Below are positions 52,688 through 61,512 of a DNA stretch of 64,000 nucleotides, in pieces (position 1 is the stretch's first letter; every line of letters begins with the position of its first letter). This stretch comes from Shewanella avicenniae (GTDB lineage Bacteria; Pseudomonadota; Gammaproteobacteria; Enterobacterales; Shewanellaceae). The notes below the pieces were generated by a model. It ran no database searches. It saw only the letters and a list, made by a program, of their open reading frames with translations, and was not told the DNA's origin. A program made the translations under genes and the position numbers. Where the stretch lies: contig NZ_CP071503.1 of the NCBI RefSeq assembly GCF_017354945.1, forward strand, positions 4,030,001 through 4,094,000, in the 5' to 3' direction.

Positions 52688-53380
52688 ATGCGTTGTCGAT
52701 GGTTAAGTCTGTTGTTATGCGTCATGGCATGGAATAGCTGGGCCGAACCAAATACTAGCACTTACCTTGATTGGGAAAGCCGCTATATCTCAGAAGGTCG
52801 TGACAACCTGCCCAGAGGTGGCATCGTTTGGAGCGGCATCGATTACCAAAATGGCGCTTTGGTGCTGTTTGAAAGCCAAGGCGTTGCCAGCAGTGAAGAC
52901 TTTGTCGAGTTTAATATCGGCATCGGCTATCAGCAGCAACTGGGGGATTGGCTGCTGACAGGCAGCTATACGCGACTGGAGTTTTTTGGAGAGGAACGCT
53001 GTCACGATAACGAACTGGCGCTTGCAATCGACTATCAAGCATTTGAATGGCTCACCCCGTCACTGCTCTACACCTATTCAACCGAAGCCGATGGCGCTTT
53101 TGTTGAGCTGTCACTTGTCGGCAATTGGGCGGTGAATGACGCCATCAGCCTGCATCCATACCTGATGCAAGGCTGGGATTTTGGCTTTGCTACCGCCGAG
53201 CATAACGGCAGCAACAACCTGCAGTTTGGACTGATCACTGAGCTGGCGCTATCGCCTAAGGTTAGCCTGTCTTGGCATGTGAGCCGCACGATTGCGATGA
53301 ACGATATCCAACATGAACAAGGCAATCAGTGTGAACAGCAGCAAACCTTCACAGGCCTTGCCTTAGCCTACGACTTCTAG
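52688..53380 (+). CDS. Outer-membrane beta-barrel protein of unknown function
   Basis: A 230-residue protein with a signal peptide (MRCRWLSLLLCVMAWNSWA) and alternating hydrophobic strands (YLDWESRYISEGRDNL, LVLFESQG, FNIGIGYQQQL, LALAIDYQAF, LQFGLITELAL, LALAYDF). It ends in phenylalanine, as outer-membrane barrels do, and about ten to twelve strands are expected. I cannot name the family. It lies 71 bases before the next secreted protein gene and may be cotranscribed. Confidence 0.72.
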   Translation: MRCRWLSLLLCVMAWNSWAEPNTSTYLDWESRYISEGRDNLPRGGIVWSGIDYQNGALVLFESQGVASSEDFVEFNIGIGYQQQLGDWLLTGSYTRLEFFGEERCHDNELALAIDYQAFEWLTPSLLYTYSTEADGAFVELSLVGNWAVNDAISLHPYLMQGWDFGFATAEHNGSNNLQFGLITELALSPKVSLSWHVSRTIAMNDIQHEQGNQCEQQQTFTGLALAYDF

Positions 53381-53451
53381 TTGGCGCGCTCGCCGTCCTC
53401 CACCTACACTTGCTAAAGCCACAGGATCGTGGCGGTTTAGGAGGACAAGGA

Positions 53452-53907
53452 ATGTCACCACGTATCGCAATCCTAGCAGCCTGCTTGCTGCTGACCACAT
53501 TTAGCGGAGCAACTAGCGCTGAAAAAACCTCGCCGTTAACTAACAACACGCCGCTCAAACAAGCTCAAGATCAAGCACTTGATGCCGATGGCAAGCCGTT
53601 GCCCATGCCACAAAACTATGCGCCCGCGCTGGAATACCGTGCCAAAGAAGCCAAGGTTAACCCGGTCAAAGTGAATGCGCCGAAATATAAGCCACCTCGT
53701 TCTAGCCCAACGGCAGCCATTGCCGATGATCCGAGTTGTCGCTGGCTCAATAGCCGCATGAGTGAACTGCGTAAACGGCTAAAATCTGGCTCTCGACTGG
53801 TGGAATATCTCACTGAGGAGCTGCAACAATACCGGCAGCAATGGCAATGCCTTAAATGTTCTGCCGCGGGTCCTGCGGCAGGCGACCATGCGCGCTGTGG
53901 ATTGTAA
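53452..53907 (+). CDS. Small secreted protein of unknown function
   Basis: A 151-residue product with a signal peptide (MSPRIAILAACLLLTTFSGATSA) and a mature part that is rich in Lys and Pro. It ends in a helical cysteine-bearing segment (SCRWLNSRMSELRKRL, QQYRQQWQCLKC). The frame extends to 53410, but the ATG at 53452 is preceded by GGAGGACAAGGA and is the clear start. Function unknown. Confidence 0.65.
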   Translation: MSPRIAILAACLLLTTFSGATSAEKTSPLTNNTPLKQAQDQALDADGKPLPMPQNYAPALEYRAKEAKVNPVKVNAPKYKPPRSSPTAAIADDPSCRWLNSRMSELRKRLKSGSRLVEYLTEELQQYRQQWQCLKCSAAGPAAGDHARCGL

Positions 53908-54051
53908 CCGGCTGTTGCTGGCGAGGGGGCAAGGCTGGCAAGGTGTGCCAATTCTCCCTACAATGGCTCACATTAACCGGCTGATGTGAGCCACATTTGC
54001 TGCCCGCATTGGTTGCCCACCTTAGCCCACCCCAAAGTAATGGAGTAGAAC

Positions 54052-55407
54052 ATGGCACAGCATTTTGACTATATCTGCCTTGGCGCAGGAAGTGGTGGTA
54101 TCGCTTCCGCCAACCGCGCAGCTATGCGCGGCGCAAAGGTACTTTTGATAGAAGCCAAGCAACTCGGTGGCACTTGTGTCAACGTGGGTTGCGTGCCGAA
54201 AAAAGTGATGTGGTATGGCGCTCATATTGCGGAGGCGATGAAACTTTATGCCGCCGATTATGGGTTTGATGTCAGCATCAATAAGTTTGATTGGCAAACC
54301 TTAGTCAACAGCCGCGAAGCCTACATTGAGCGCATTCATGGCTCTTATGAACGCGGTCTGAGCAACAACAAAGTCACTGTGGTCAACGGCTATGGTCGTT
54401 TCGTCGCGAATAACACCATTGAAGTGAATGGCGAGCAATACAGCGCCGACCATATTCTGATCGCCACCGGCGGTGCGCCGACCATCCCCAATATTCCGGG
54501 AGCCGAATACGGTATCGACTCTGATGGCTTTTTTGCCCTCAACGAGCAACCGAAACGCGTGGCTGTTTTAGGCGCTGGGTATATCGCGGTCGAAATCGCC
54601 GGCGTGTTGCATGCACTCGGCAGCGAAACCCACCTGTTTGTACGCAAACATGCGCCTCTGCGTAACTTTGATCCTATGTTGTACGAAACTTTGGTTGAAG
54701 CAATGGCTGCCGATGGCCCAACACTACACACCAACAGCGTACCTAAATCGGTCATCAAAAATGCAGATGGCAGCCTGACGCTGACACTCGAAAATGATCA
54801 GCAATATGATGTGGATTGCCTGATTTGGGCGATTGGCCGTCAGCCATCAACTGACAACATTGGCCTTGAAAATACCGCGGTAGAACGTGACGAACGCGGC
54901 TACATCATCACCGATGCGCAGCAAAATACCACCGCCGCAGGCGTATATTGCGTGGGTGATATTATGGCAGGTGGCGTTGAGCTTACCCCAGTGGCAGTCA
55001 AGGCTGGGCGTCTACTGTCTGAACGTCTATTCAACGGCATGAGCAACGCCAAAATGGATTATCAGAACATTCCAACGGTGGTCTTTAGCCATCCCCCCAT
55101 CGGCACCATGGGCTTATCTGAGCCAGAAGCCAAAGCCCGCTTCGGTGAAGACAAAGTCAAAGTCTACACCTCAAGCTTTACTGCAATGTACACCGCGGTG
55201 ACCTCCCATCGCCAACCTTGCAAAATGAAGTTGGTCTGCGTAGGTGAAGAGGAAAAAGTGGTCGGGATTCATGGCATCGGCTTTGGCATGGATGAAATCC
55301 TGCAAGGCTTTGGCGTGGCCATCAAGATGGGCGCAACCAAAGCCGATTTCGACTCAGTGGTCGCGATTCATCCGACTGGCGCTGAAGAATTCGTTACTAT
55401 GAGATAA
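54052..55407 (+). CDS. gor: Glutathione-disulfide reductase
   Basis: The 451-residue flavoenzyme has the FAD-binding [10 protein letters not shown], the redox pair C42-X4-C47 in [13 protein letters not shown], the NADPH-binding [11 protein letters not shown], and the C-terminal IHPTGAEEF segment with the catalytic histidine. It keeps glutathione reduced. The length is normal. A terminator follows. Confidence 0.97.
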   Translation: MAQHFDYICLGAGSGGIASANRAAMRGAKVLLIEAKQLGGTCVNVGCVPKKVMWYGAHIAEAMKLYAADYGFDVSINKFDWQTLVNSREAYIERIHGSYERGLSNNKVTVVNGYGRFVANNTIEVNGEQYSADHILIATGGAPTIPNIPGAEYGIDSDGFFALNEQPKRVAVLGAGYIAVEIAGVLHALGSETHLFVRKHAPLRNFDPMLYETLVEAMAADGPTLHTNSVPKSVIKNADGSLTLTLENDQQYDVDCLIWAIGRQPSTDNIGLENTAVERDERGYIITDAQQNTTAAGVYCVGDIMAGGVELTPVAVKAGRLLSERLFNGMSNAKMDYQNIPTVVFSHPPIGTMGLSEPEAKARFGEDKVKVYTSSFTAMYTAVTSHRQPCKMKLVCVGEEEKVVGIHGIGFGMDEILQGFGVAIKMGATKADFDSVVAIHPTGAEEFVTMR

Positions 55408-55422
55408 CCAATTGAATTGATT

Positions 55423-55449
55423 AAAAAGGTCGCTTTGGCGGCCTTTTTT
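55423..55449 (+). terminator. Terminator of gor
   Basis: A stem AAAAAGG-CGC/GCG-CCTTTTT with one unpaired base on each side (55423-55448) and a T-run follow the gor stop by 15 bases. Confidence 0.85.
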
Positions 55450-55567
55450 ATTGCCGCGAAATTCAATTCACATGTCGCAAGCGATTGATGGCTTACAAGC
55501 CATTGATTCTGTTCAAAACCCGGTTGAACTGCTAGCCTGAAGCAGAAGTCATTCGGGGGTAAAGGTT

Positions 55568-56059
55568 ATGGGACGTCGGATTTGGGGATTACTACTGAGC
55601 TGTTGTCTGCTGGGGTTAACCGGCTGCAGTAGCAAACCCGAACCAGTCGCCGTAGCCAGCACGCAGGCCGCTCCCTCACCTGTTGCAGTGCAGGCATTGG
55701 CGGCTATTGAACAACAGTGGCGTGGCGTGCCCTATCGCTTTGGCGGCAGCAGCAAACGCGGTATCGATTGCTCGGCCTTTGTGCAGCTAACTTACCAACA
55801 ACTGGCCAATATCAGCTTACCCCGCACCACCGAAGCACAAGCGACTCAAGGGCAAGCGGTGCCGTTATCTCAATTGCTCAGCGGTGATTTAGTCTTCTTT
55901 AAAACCGGCTGGCGTAGTCGTCATGTGGGGATTTATCTGAGTAATAACAATTTCATGCATGCATCCACCAGCGAAGGCGTCACCGTGTCATCACTCAATA
56001 GTCCGTATTGGCGCGATACCTTTTGGCAAGCGCGGCGAATTGTGACCAAGACGCCGTAA
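55568..56059 (+). CDS. NlpC/P60-family murein endopeptidase lipoprotein (MepS/Spr-like)
   Basis: The 163-residue lipoprotein has a lipobox with C20, a short linker and an NlpC/P60 domain with the triad C68 (GIDCSAFVQ), H119 (RHVGIYL) and H131 (MHAST). It cleaves cross-links in peptidoglycan. It resembles MepS but is short. It lies alone between gor and the diguanylate cyclase gene. Confidence 0.9.
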   Translation: MGRRIWGLLLSCCLLGLTGCSSKPEPVAVASTQAAPSPVAVQALAAIEQQWRGVPYRFGGSSKRGIDCSAFVQLTYQQLANISLPRTTEAQATQGQAVPLSQLLSGDLVFFKTGWRSRHVGIYLSNNNFMHASTSEGVTVSSLNSPYWRDTFWQARRIVTKTP

Positions 56060-56215
56060 TTGCCCCGATACTGCAGCTCCTGAGCGACAACACAAACAGC
56101 CATATACTCGGCCGCAAACTGCCGATATGATAGTTTAATAATTAAACAGGGACGTGCGCATTTTCGCAGGGAATGGCTAAGTCAACACAATAACAGCAAG
56201 CTGCGATGGCGAGCG

Positions 56216-57358
56216 ATGCCAGCCACTCTATTTGAGAAGCTAACGGTGACCCTAAAAAGCATATTCGACAAACTGCACCGAGATACCGCTATGCCGCAGC
56301 AGCCTGCGGATTTTAACAGCTGGTATCTGCACGCCAAGCTGCCGCAAATCCGCTACATCGCGCTGGTCACCACTATGCTGTATCTGATTTACAGCGTCGC
56401 TGAATACCATGTCCTGCCCGATTACCACGTCAAACGCTTTTTACTGCATGGCATGCTGGTGCCCGCCACTATGGCCAGCGTAGGCATTTTAACTCATTTT
56501 CCGCGCCATCATCGTGCCATGTTGTGGTTGCTAGTGCTGGCGCCGATTGCGGCGAACAGTGTCAATATTTACCTTAACTTCGATGCTGGCTTATTCAGTT
56601 ATTTCTCGCCAGAAATCTATCTCAGCATCATGTGGACCTTTGCCATTTCAGGGTTACGCTTGCGCCATGCGCTGGTCTCTGCCGCCTGTAGTTGCTTGGT
56701 GATTTCGATTCCAATGTTCACCTCTCAACTGCCCGCAGCGTTTGTGCAGTTGCATTTAATGTGGCTGTTTTCCGCCTTCAGTTTTGGCTTTGTGAGCGCG
56801 TTAGTGCTGGAGAAGGTGCATTACAACCTCTACCAAAAGCAGATGGAATTAGCGTTATTGGCAAGCCGCGATCCACTGACTCAACTGTGGAATCGGCAAA
56901 AAATGGCGACGCTGTTTACCCAAGAAAAACAAGCCGCAAATGTTCACCAAGCGATGTCATTGATCATGATTGATATCGACCACTTTAAGTCGGTGAACGA
57001 TGAATTTGGCCATGAAGCAGGTGATATTGTGTTACAGCATTTCGCCCGTCTGTTAGAAAATAACGTGCGTAAACAAGATCATGTTGGCCGTTTTGGCGGT
57101 GAAGAGTTTGTCATCATTTTACCCAACACCAGCGGCGGCGAAGCCTTAACCGTGGCGCATAAGCTGCAGCAAGCGATTAATCAGTACGACTTTCCCACCG
57201 TTGGCCGTAAAACGGCCAGCATGGGCGTGACCGAAGCGGTACATCGTCACGAACCACTGGCCACCATGATGCATCGAGCAGACTGCACGCTTTATCAAGC
57301 CAAAGAGCAAGGTCGCAACCGCGTGCTGTTCGCCGATATTGGGGTATCGCCGGCCTAA
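56216..57358 (+). CDS. Membrane diguanylate cyclase (GGDEF)
   Basis: The 380-residue protein has six membrane helices in the first 200 residues and a GGDEF domain with GGEEF at 294-298. It also has an inhibitory site RKQD (285-288), five residues before the signature, so the enzyme is likely active and subject to product inhibition. It makes cyclic-di-GMP. The sensor part is a membrane domain of unknown ligand. The start is uncertain (no good ribosome site), and another ATG lies at codon 26. Confidence 0.88.
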   Translation: MPATLFEKLTVTLKSIFDKLHRDTAMPQQPADFNSWYLHAKLPQIRYIALVTTMLYLIYSVAEYHVLPDYHVKRFLLHGMLVPATMASVGILTHFPRHHRAMLWLLVLAPIAANSVNIYLNFDAGLFSYFSPEIYLSIMWTFAISGLRLRHALVSAACSCLVISIPMFTSQLPAAFVQLHLMWLFSAFSFGFVSALVLEKVHYNLYQKQMELALLASRDPLTQLWNRQKMATLFTQEKQAANVHQAMSLIMIDIDHFKSVNDEFGHEAGDIVLQHFARLLENNVRKQDHVGRFGGEEFVIILPNTSGGEALTVAHKLQQAINQYDFPTVGRKTASMGVTEAVHRHEPLATMMHRADCTLYQAKEQGRNRVLFADIGVSPA

Positions 57359-57454
57359 TTCCCCGCTTTGAGCAACACGTCAAACAGGCTCTTTAGCAAC
57401 GATTATGGTATCGTGACGCCTTTACACTGCCGAAATAAGATTGTGGAGTAGAGC

Positions 57455-57985
57455 ATGGGAAAAGCCAAAATCGGGATTGTCACCGTCAGCGACCGCGCCA
57501 GTGCCGGTGTCTATGAAGATCTGTCGGGCAAGGCAATTATCGATACCCTCAATGATTACCTCACCAGCGAGTGGGAACCGGTTTACCAAGTAATCCCCGA
57601 TGAGCGTGACGTGATTGAAGCGACCTTGATCCGCATGGCCGATGAAGAGGGCTGCAGCTTGGTGGTCACCACGGGCGGTACTGGCCCGGCGAAACGCGAT
57701 GTCACCCCAGAAGCCACTGAAGCTGTGTGTGATCGGATGATGCCAGGCTTTGGCGAACTGATGCGCCAAGTGTCGCTGCAGTACGTGCCAACCGCGATAT
57801 TGTCGCGTCAGACTGCCGGATTACGTGCAGATACGCTGATTGTTAACCTTCCCGGTAAACCAAAATCGATCCGCGAATGTTTGGATGCCGTATTCCCTGC
57901 TATTCCTTACTGCATCGATTTGATGGAAGGCCCTTATTTAGAATGCAACGAAGCGGTGATGAAACCGTTCCGCCCAAAAAAATAA
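57455..57985 (+). CDS. mogA: Molybdopterin adenylyltransferase
   Basis: A 176-residue MogA with GIVTVSDRAS, the TTGGTGPAKRDVTPEAT core and the GLRADTLIVNLPGKPKS end. It adenylylates molybdopterin before MoeA inserts the metal. It completes the set of late cofactor genes seen in this window with moeA, mobA and mobB. The ribosome site is GTGGAG. A terminator follows. Confidence 0.96.
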   Translation: MGKAKIGIVTVSDRASAGVYEDLSGKAIIDTLNDYLTSEWEPVYQVIPDERDVIEATLIRMADEEGCSLVVTTGGTGPAKRDVTPEATEAVCDRMMPGFGELMRQVSLQYVPTAILSRQTAGLRADTLIVNLPGKPKSIRECLDAVFPAIPYCIDLMEGPYLECNEAVMKPFRPKK

Positions 57986-58000
57986 GCAGCTGTTAACTAC

Positions 58001-58031
58001 AAAAACGTCGGCACAATTGGCCGACGTTTTT
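58001..58031. terminator. Bidirectional terminator between mogA and the next gene
   Basis: A 12-bp perfect stem AAAAACGTCGGC/GCCGACGTTTTT (58001-58012 with 58020-58031) has A- and T-runs built in. Confidence 0.92.
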
Positions 58032-58047
58032 CTTGGCGCATCACGCG

Positions 58048-58716
58048 CTATTTACGCAATTTAATATAAAGCTCACCCTCGCGGATCTGAATATCCTCCA
58101 CCCCATCGGCAAAGGCATTCCAAAAGCCACGATCGCCAAATTCACTGACTAAATTGACGTTCTTCATGTTTCCCAACCAAGCGTTGGGGATAGGTACGCC
58201 CATTAAACTCACGCCCACCAAAGCAACCACCGGACGACGGTTTTGATCTAGGTGGATATCAAGTCCGGCATTCACTCGCAAGATCTGTCCCGCCATGATG
58301 GGGAAGTCCTGCGGAATAGGAATTAACACCTTGGCGCTGGCCAAGTTATTGGAAAAATCGAGCGCCACCCGTTCTGCAAAATCAGGGCTGCGACCAATAA
58401 TCGCATTTACCTCTTTTTCGCTGAAAGTGACTTGGCGTTTATCGTCTGACTCAGAGTAAGGCTCTGGCGTTAACTTGCCGTCCCGCGATGCTTTGCCACC
58501 ACTCTCACTCTGCCAACCTAGTACCTGCAATTTAGATTCGAGCTTACGTTCCGCCTTTTGATCTAAGGTCACCGGAGTAAAGGGTTGCGGGAAAATATAG
58601 GTGCGAATAACGAAATAGCTGAGTGCAATGGTGACGATAACGGTTGCCAAAAGCATCAGTAACACTTGTGCACCGCTAAAGCCGCGCTGCAGTTTCATCA
58701 AAGAAATGGAAGGCAT
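58048..58716 (-). CDS. Single-pass membrane protein of unknown function
   Basis: About 222 residues from the chosen ATG (58716); another ATG lies at 58698. It has one membrane helix (LLMLLATVIVTIALSYFVIRTYIF) and a large periplasmic or cytoplasmic domain with a conserved-looking VTFSEKEVNAIIGRSPDF and a beta-rich end (LYIKLRK). The open frame reaches 58857, but that part covers the terminator of the upstream gene and is not credible. No function recognised. Confidence 0.6.
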   Translation of the reverse strand: MPSISLMKLQRGFSGAQVLLMLLATVIVTIALSYFVIRTYIFPQPFTPVTLDQKAERKLESKLQVLGWQSESGGKASRDGKLTPEPYSESDDKRQVTFSEKEVNAIIGRSPDFAERVALDFSNNLASAKVLIPIPQDFPIMAGQILRVNAGLDIHLDQNRRPVVALVGVSLMGVPIPNAWLGNMKNVNLVSEFGDRGFWNAFADGVEDIQIREGELYIKLRK

Positions 58717-58824
58717 AAAGTGGCCCACATCAACAATGGAATAGCGCCATCTTAACGCTCTGCGAAGCCAGTTGGCAAAGCCAGCAGGCTTTTCGCTGTT
58801 TATCGAATTATATCTTTGCCAAAC

Positions 58825-58852
58825 AAAAGGGGCTGATACTTCAGCCCCTAAC
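58825..58852 (-). terminator. Terminator of the carbonic anhydrase gene
   Basis: A stem AGGGGCTGA/TCAGCCCCT with a T-run on the minus strand lies about 30 bases after the carbonic anhydrase stop. Confidence 0.8.
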
Positions 58853-58876
58853 GTCAAGCATCACATCTACATTCGC

Positions 58877-59593
58877 TTATTTCACTAGTACCACTCGCGC
58901 ATGTGGCGCTTGCACTGGGCGGTTGTTATGCCCCATGGTATCAGTCAGCACCTTTTGTTGCTCAGCCGACAGCGCCTTAGCATCCTGCATCACAAACCAA
59001 CGCACCCCTTCGGTACAAGGCGGGGTCGTCAACGAACCGTTAAAGCGATAGTAATGTTCAGTGCTTGGCAGCATCTCTTTAACGTCGAAACTCTTAGGTA
59101 ATGCTTTCGTCCCTTTGCCGCTAGGAATAGCAGCCGCAAGCGCCGCCAACGCTGGGTTATCCGCACCAGCGTCAAACATCACCGCCACAACGGCCAGGTT
59201 GCCTTGTTTGTCTTGGTTAACAAAGTGAGCTTCTAAAGGATATTGTTTACCTTCAATTAAGTTTTCTGACGGTGTATGAAAGTGAAACTGCTTTAGCTCA
59301 AATACATCGCCATCCACGGTTAGGGTGTTCGTGCCAGTTACTGAGGCTTGCAGCGTATGGCCGTTGTTGGTCAGTTCAGTCACTTGCCCCGCATAGTTAA
59401 GCTCCAACGCAGACAGCTCTGCCTTGACCGCTTTGGTCACATCGATCGGGCTTTGGTTAACGCCCGCAGCACAAGTGCCAGCGATATCCCCCCAATGCTC
59501 AGGCCCATGATGGCCGCTGTATCCCCAATCAGATGCTTGAGCAGCACCGCTAAATGCCAACATAATTGCAGAAGCTAACAGAAAATTTTTCAT
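58877..59593 (-). CDS. Alpha-type carbonic anhydrase, periplasmic
   Basis: The 238-residue protein has a signal peptide cleaved after AQA and the alpha-class zinc site in QFHFHTPSEN and LEAHFVNQ (three histidines), along with WGYSGHHGPEHWGDI and the LTTPPCTEGVRWFV core. It interconverts CO2 and bicarbonate in the periplasm. A longer frame begins at 59620, but the ATG at 59593 has AAGGTGAAAAC before it and leads straight into the signal peptide. It could use CO2 made by formate dehydrogenase, a speculative link. Confidence 0.95.
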   Translation of the reverse strand: MKNFLLASAIMLAFSGAAQASDWGYSGHHGPEHWGDIAGTCAAGVNQSPIDVTKAVKAELSALELNYAGQVTELTNNGHTLQASVTGTNTLTVDGDVFELKQFHFHTPSENLIEGKQYPLEAHFVNQDKQGNLAVVAVMFDAGADNPALAALAAAIPSGKGTKALPKSFDVKEMLPSTEHYYRFNGSLTTPPCTEGVRWFVMQDAKALSAEQQKVLTDTMGHNNRPVQAPHARVVLVK

Positions 59594-59845
59594 GTTTTCA
59601 CCTTTAGTAAACCGCCGCACCGAAAAGCACCTTTGAATAGCCCTGCGGATAGAAGCGTATTAAGTCTTGCAGATTTTTATAACCGTTTAGGTTTAGCTCA
59701 AAATGGCAAATTTGCGCGTTTTAGCGTTCGATAACAAAACAAGTAACCGCTTCCCAATAGCTGATTAGCGCATTGCTTAGGTAATCCTTGAATCGCCACT
59801 GATTTCCTAGACACCTTTTAGTTAGATAAACTAGCTAAAAAAGAG

Positions 59846-60130
59846 GTGTCCATGAGCCATAAACGTTACCCCGAACAATTCAAAATCGAAGCAGTTAAAC
59901 AAGTCACTGTTGCTGGCTATTCTGTTGCTGAAGTTGCTCAGCGTTTAGGTACTACCACACACAGTCTGTATGCCTGGATTAAGCGCTATGGTCCTGATTC
60001 CGAGGAACACCTTCAGCAATCTGCTGAGTCCGCCGAAATTCGACGACTACAAAAAGAGCTTAAGCGCGTTACTGAAGAACGTGACCTGTTAAAAAAAGCC
60101 GCGGCGTACTTCGCAAGCCACCCCGAGTAA
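59846..60130 (+). CDS. IS3-family transposase OrfA
   Basis: A 94-residue DNA-binding subunit with helix-turn-helix (GYSVAEVAQRLGTTTHSLYAWIKRYG) and a C-terminal leucine-rich coiled coil (AEIRRLQKELKRVTEERDLLKKA). It binds the ends and, after the -1 frameshift, forms the full transposase with OrfB. A seven-A slippery run lies at 60091-60097, with codons L-K-K in the zero frame. Confidence 0.92.
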   Translation: MSMSHKRYPEQFKIEAVKQVTVAGYSVAEVAQRLGTTTHSLYAWIKRYGPDSEEHLQQSAESAEIRRLQKELKRVTEERDLLKKAAAYFASHPE

Positions 60131-61008
60131 GATACGCCTTTATCCAAGAGCATCATCACAGCCACTCTGTACGACAACTGTGTCAGCTATTTGATGTTCA
60201 TCCGAGCGGGTATTACGCGTGGAGGAGCTGCGCAAAGTCGAAGCGACAACGTGACAATGAACGACTTACAGGTCAACTCAAACAGTGTTGGCTTGAGTCT
60301 GGTGGCGTCTATGGATACCGCAAACTTCATCGAGATCTGCGTGATCTTGGTGAGCAATGCGGTATTAATCGCGTACATCGCCTGATGCAGCGAGCGGGAT
60401 TGCGAGCACAAGTTGGTTATCGCAAGCCTAGAGCTCGTAGTGGTGAGCAGCATGTTGTAACACCAAATCGTTTAGAACGGCAATTTAACCCCTTAGCGCC
60501 GAACAAAGCGTGGGTGACGGATATTACCTATATCAAAACACATGAAGGTTGGCTCTATCTTGGCGCAGTGATGGACTTGTTCTCACGTCGCATTATTGGT
60601 TGGTCAATGGGCAGTCGTATCACCAAAGAGCTCGCGCTAGATGCTTTATTAATGGCGGTATGGCGTCGTAAACCTGATGGCAAAGTGCTGGTTCATTCAG
60701 ATCAGGGAAGCCAATACACCAGCCATGATTGGAATGAATTTTTAAGTGCTCATGGCTTGGAAGGTAGCATGAGCCGTCGAGGCAATTGCCATGATAACGC
60801 CGTAGCCGAGAGCTTCTTTCAACTGCTGAAACGTGAACGAATTAAGCGAAAAATCTATGCGACAAGGGACGACGCAAAGATGGATGTGTTTAATTATATT
60901 GAGATGTTTTACAACCCAAAACGACAGCATAGTTCCAATGATGGGCTATCACCGTTAGAGTATGAACGTCAGTATTTTAATGAGGCTAAAAGTTGTCTAG
61001 TGAAGTAG
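60085..61008 (+). CDS. IS3-family transposase OrfB (integrase core, expressed by frameshift)
   Basis: The frame is open from 60085 to 61008, starting in the orfA overlap with no ATG until 60385, so expression needs the -1 slip at 60091-60097. The product from VRYAFIQEHHH on has a full DDE catalytic core: D in WVTDITYIK, D in VHSDQGSQYTS and E in DNAVAESFFQLLKRE. The gene is intact and could be active. Confidence 0.9.
   Translation, partial: PVKKSRGVLRKPPRVRYAFIQEHHHSHSVRQLCQLFDVHPSGYYAWRSCAKSKRQRDNERLTGQLKQCWLESGGVYGYRKLHRDLRDLGEQCGINRVHRLMQRAGLRAQVGYRKPRARSGEQHVVTPNRLERQFNPLAPNKAWVTDITYIKTHEGWLYLGAVMDLFSRRIIGWSMGSRITKELALDALLMAVWRRKPDGKVLVHSDQGSQYTSHDWNEFLSAHGLEGSMSRRGNCHDNAVAESFFQLLKRERIKRKIYATRDDAKMDVFNYIEMFYNPKRQHSSNDGLSPLEYERQYFNEAKSCLVK
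60091..60097 (+). other. Programmed -1 ribosomal frameshift site (A7)
   Basis: The heptamer AAAAAAA at 60091-60097 is read as A-AAA-AAA in the orfA frame and lets the ribosome slip back into the orfB frame, the standard arrangement in IS3 elements. Confidence 0.8.
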
Positions 61009-61018
61009 TGGCGATTCA

Positions 61019-61285
61019 GGTAATTATTCAGGTAAACTCACAAATGTTATCTGCACCGTTGATAATCATCTACGTCAGCGAACAGCAACAAATGAGATGA
61101 AAATAGCGGAAGCACAAAAAACACTTGCTAGATTCTGCCGAGAACGAAATCCAAGTATGTCAGCAGCATTTAACCATTTAATATCTATAGTAAGCGCAGA
61201 AAAAAACCAACGCATCAACTCCATGCATTTCTACACGGATCTCGTCGAACTATCATGCAGCCTCGATACGGTAGATGCTGAATAG
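61019..61285 (+). pseudogene. 3' remnant of a gene, possibly cut by the IS element
   Basis: The frame is open from the right end of the IS to a stop at 61283-61285, giving about 88 residues. The first ATG is at 61097 and yields 62 residues (MKIAEAQKTLARFCRERNPSMS...). The continuous open frame back to the IS suggests the element removed or displaced the 5' part. I do not recognise the protein. The stop codon lies inside the left arm of the inverted repeat at 61276-61370. It may also be a small intact gene from 61097. Confidence 0.4.
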
Positions 61286-61370
61286 CAACGAGCCGACGCT
61301 TAGCGCCATGGATAGCACGCGGCAGCCTTCTGGGACGAATTCACGGCGTGACGGCAATTGCTATTCAGCA
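61276..61370. repeat. 95-bp fold-back element with 13-bp perfect inverted repeats
   Basis: TGCTGAATAGCAA (61276-61288) is repeated in inverse at 61358-61370. The 69 bases between are GC-rich. The arms each contain an AATAGCAA-type end. It could be a MITE, a hairpin element or a site tied to the nearby IS. Only this copy is visible. Confidence 0.6.
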
Positions 61371-61462
61371 ATCAGGCAAAACTATCAAGCAAAATGAACC
61401 ATTATTAGTTAACCAAACTAACCAATAAGTCTGTAATTGCGAAAAACTCCGCCGCAAAGCGC

Positions 61463-61492
61463 GCAACAAAAAAGGGCCAAGCGGCCCTTTGT
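61463..61492 (-). terminator. Terminator of the first SDR gene
   Basis: A stem AAAGGGCC/GGCCCTTT with loop AAGC and a T-run on the minus strand lies 20-50 bases after the SDR stop. Confidence 0.88.
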
Positions 61493-61512
61493 AAATGTCA
61501 CCGTCGCGCGAA

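Larger units (their letters stand above)
59789..61018 (+). mobile_element. IS3-family insertion sequence, complete
   Basis: A 1230-bp element with terminal inverted repeats. The left end 59789-59813 and the right end 60994-61018 match at 21 of 25 positions (both begin TGAATCGCCACT when read inward). Inside are orfA and orfB with a -1 frameshift site. Flanking triplets (CCT left, GGT right) are not a matching target duplication, so the insertion may be old or rearranged. Confidence 0.9.

Noticed and set aside
58717..58857. Upstream extension of the membrane protein to 58857
   Set aside because: This part covers the carbonic anhydrase terminator hairpin and starts with TTG without a ribosome site.
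60385..61008. Transposase OrfB starting at ATG 60385
   Set aside because: The frame is open and clearly homologous well upstream of this ATG, so the A7 frameshift model is preferred.
59780..61025. Target duplication AGGTAAT on both sides of the IS
   Set aside because: AGGTAAT occurs near both ends, but on the left it is separated from the inverted repeat by two to three bases and on the right it overlaps the end, so it is not a clean duplication.
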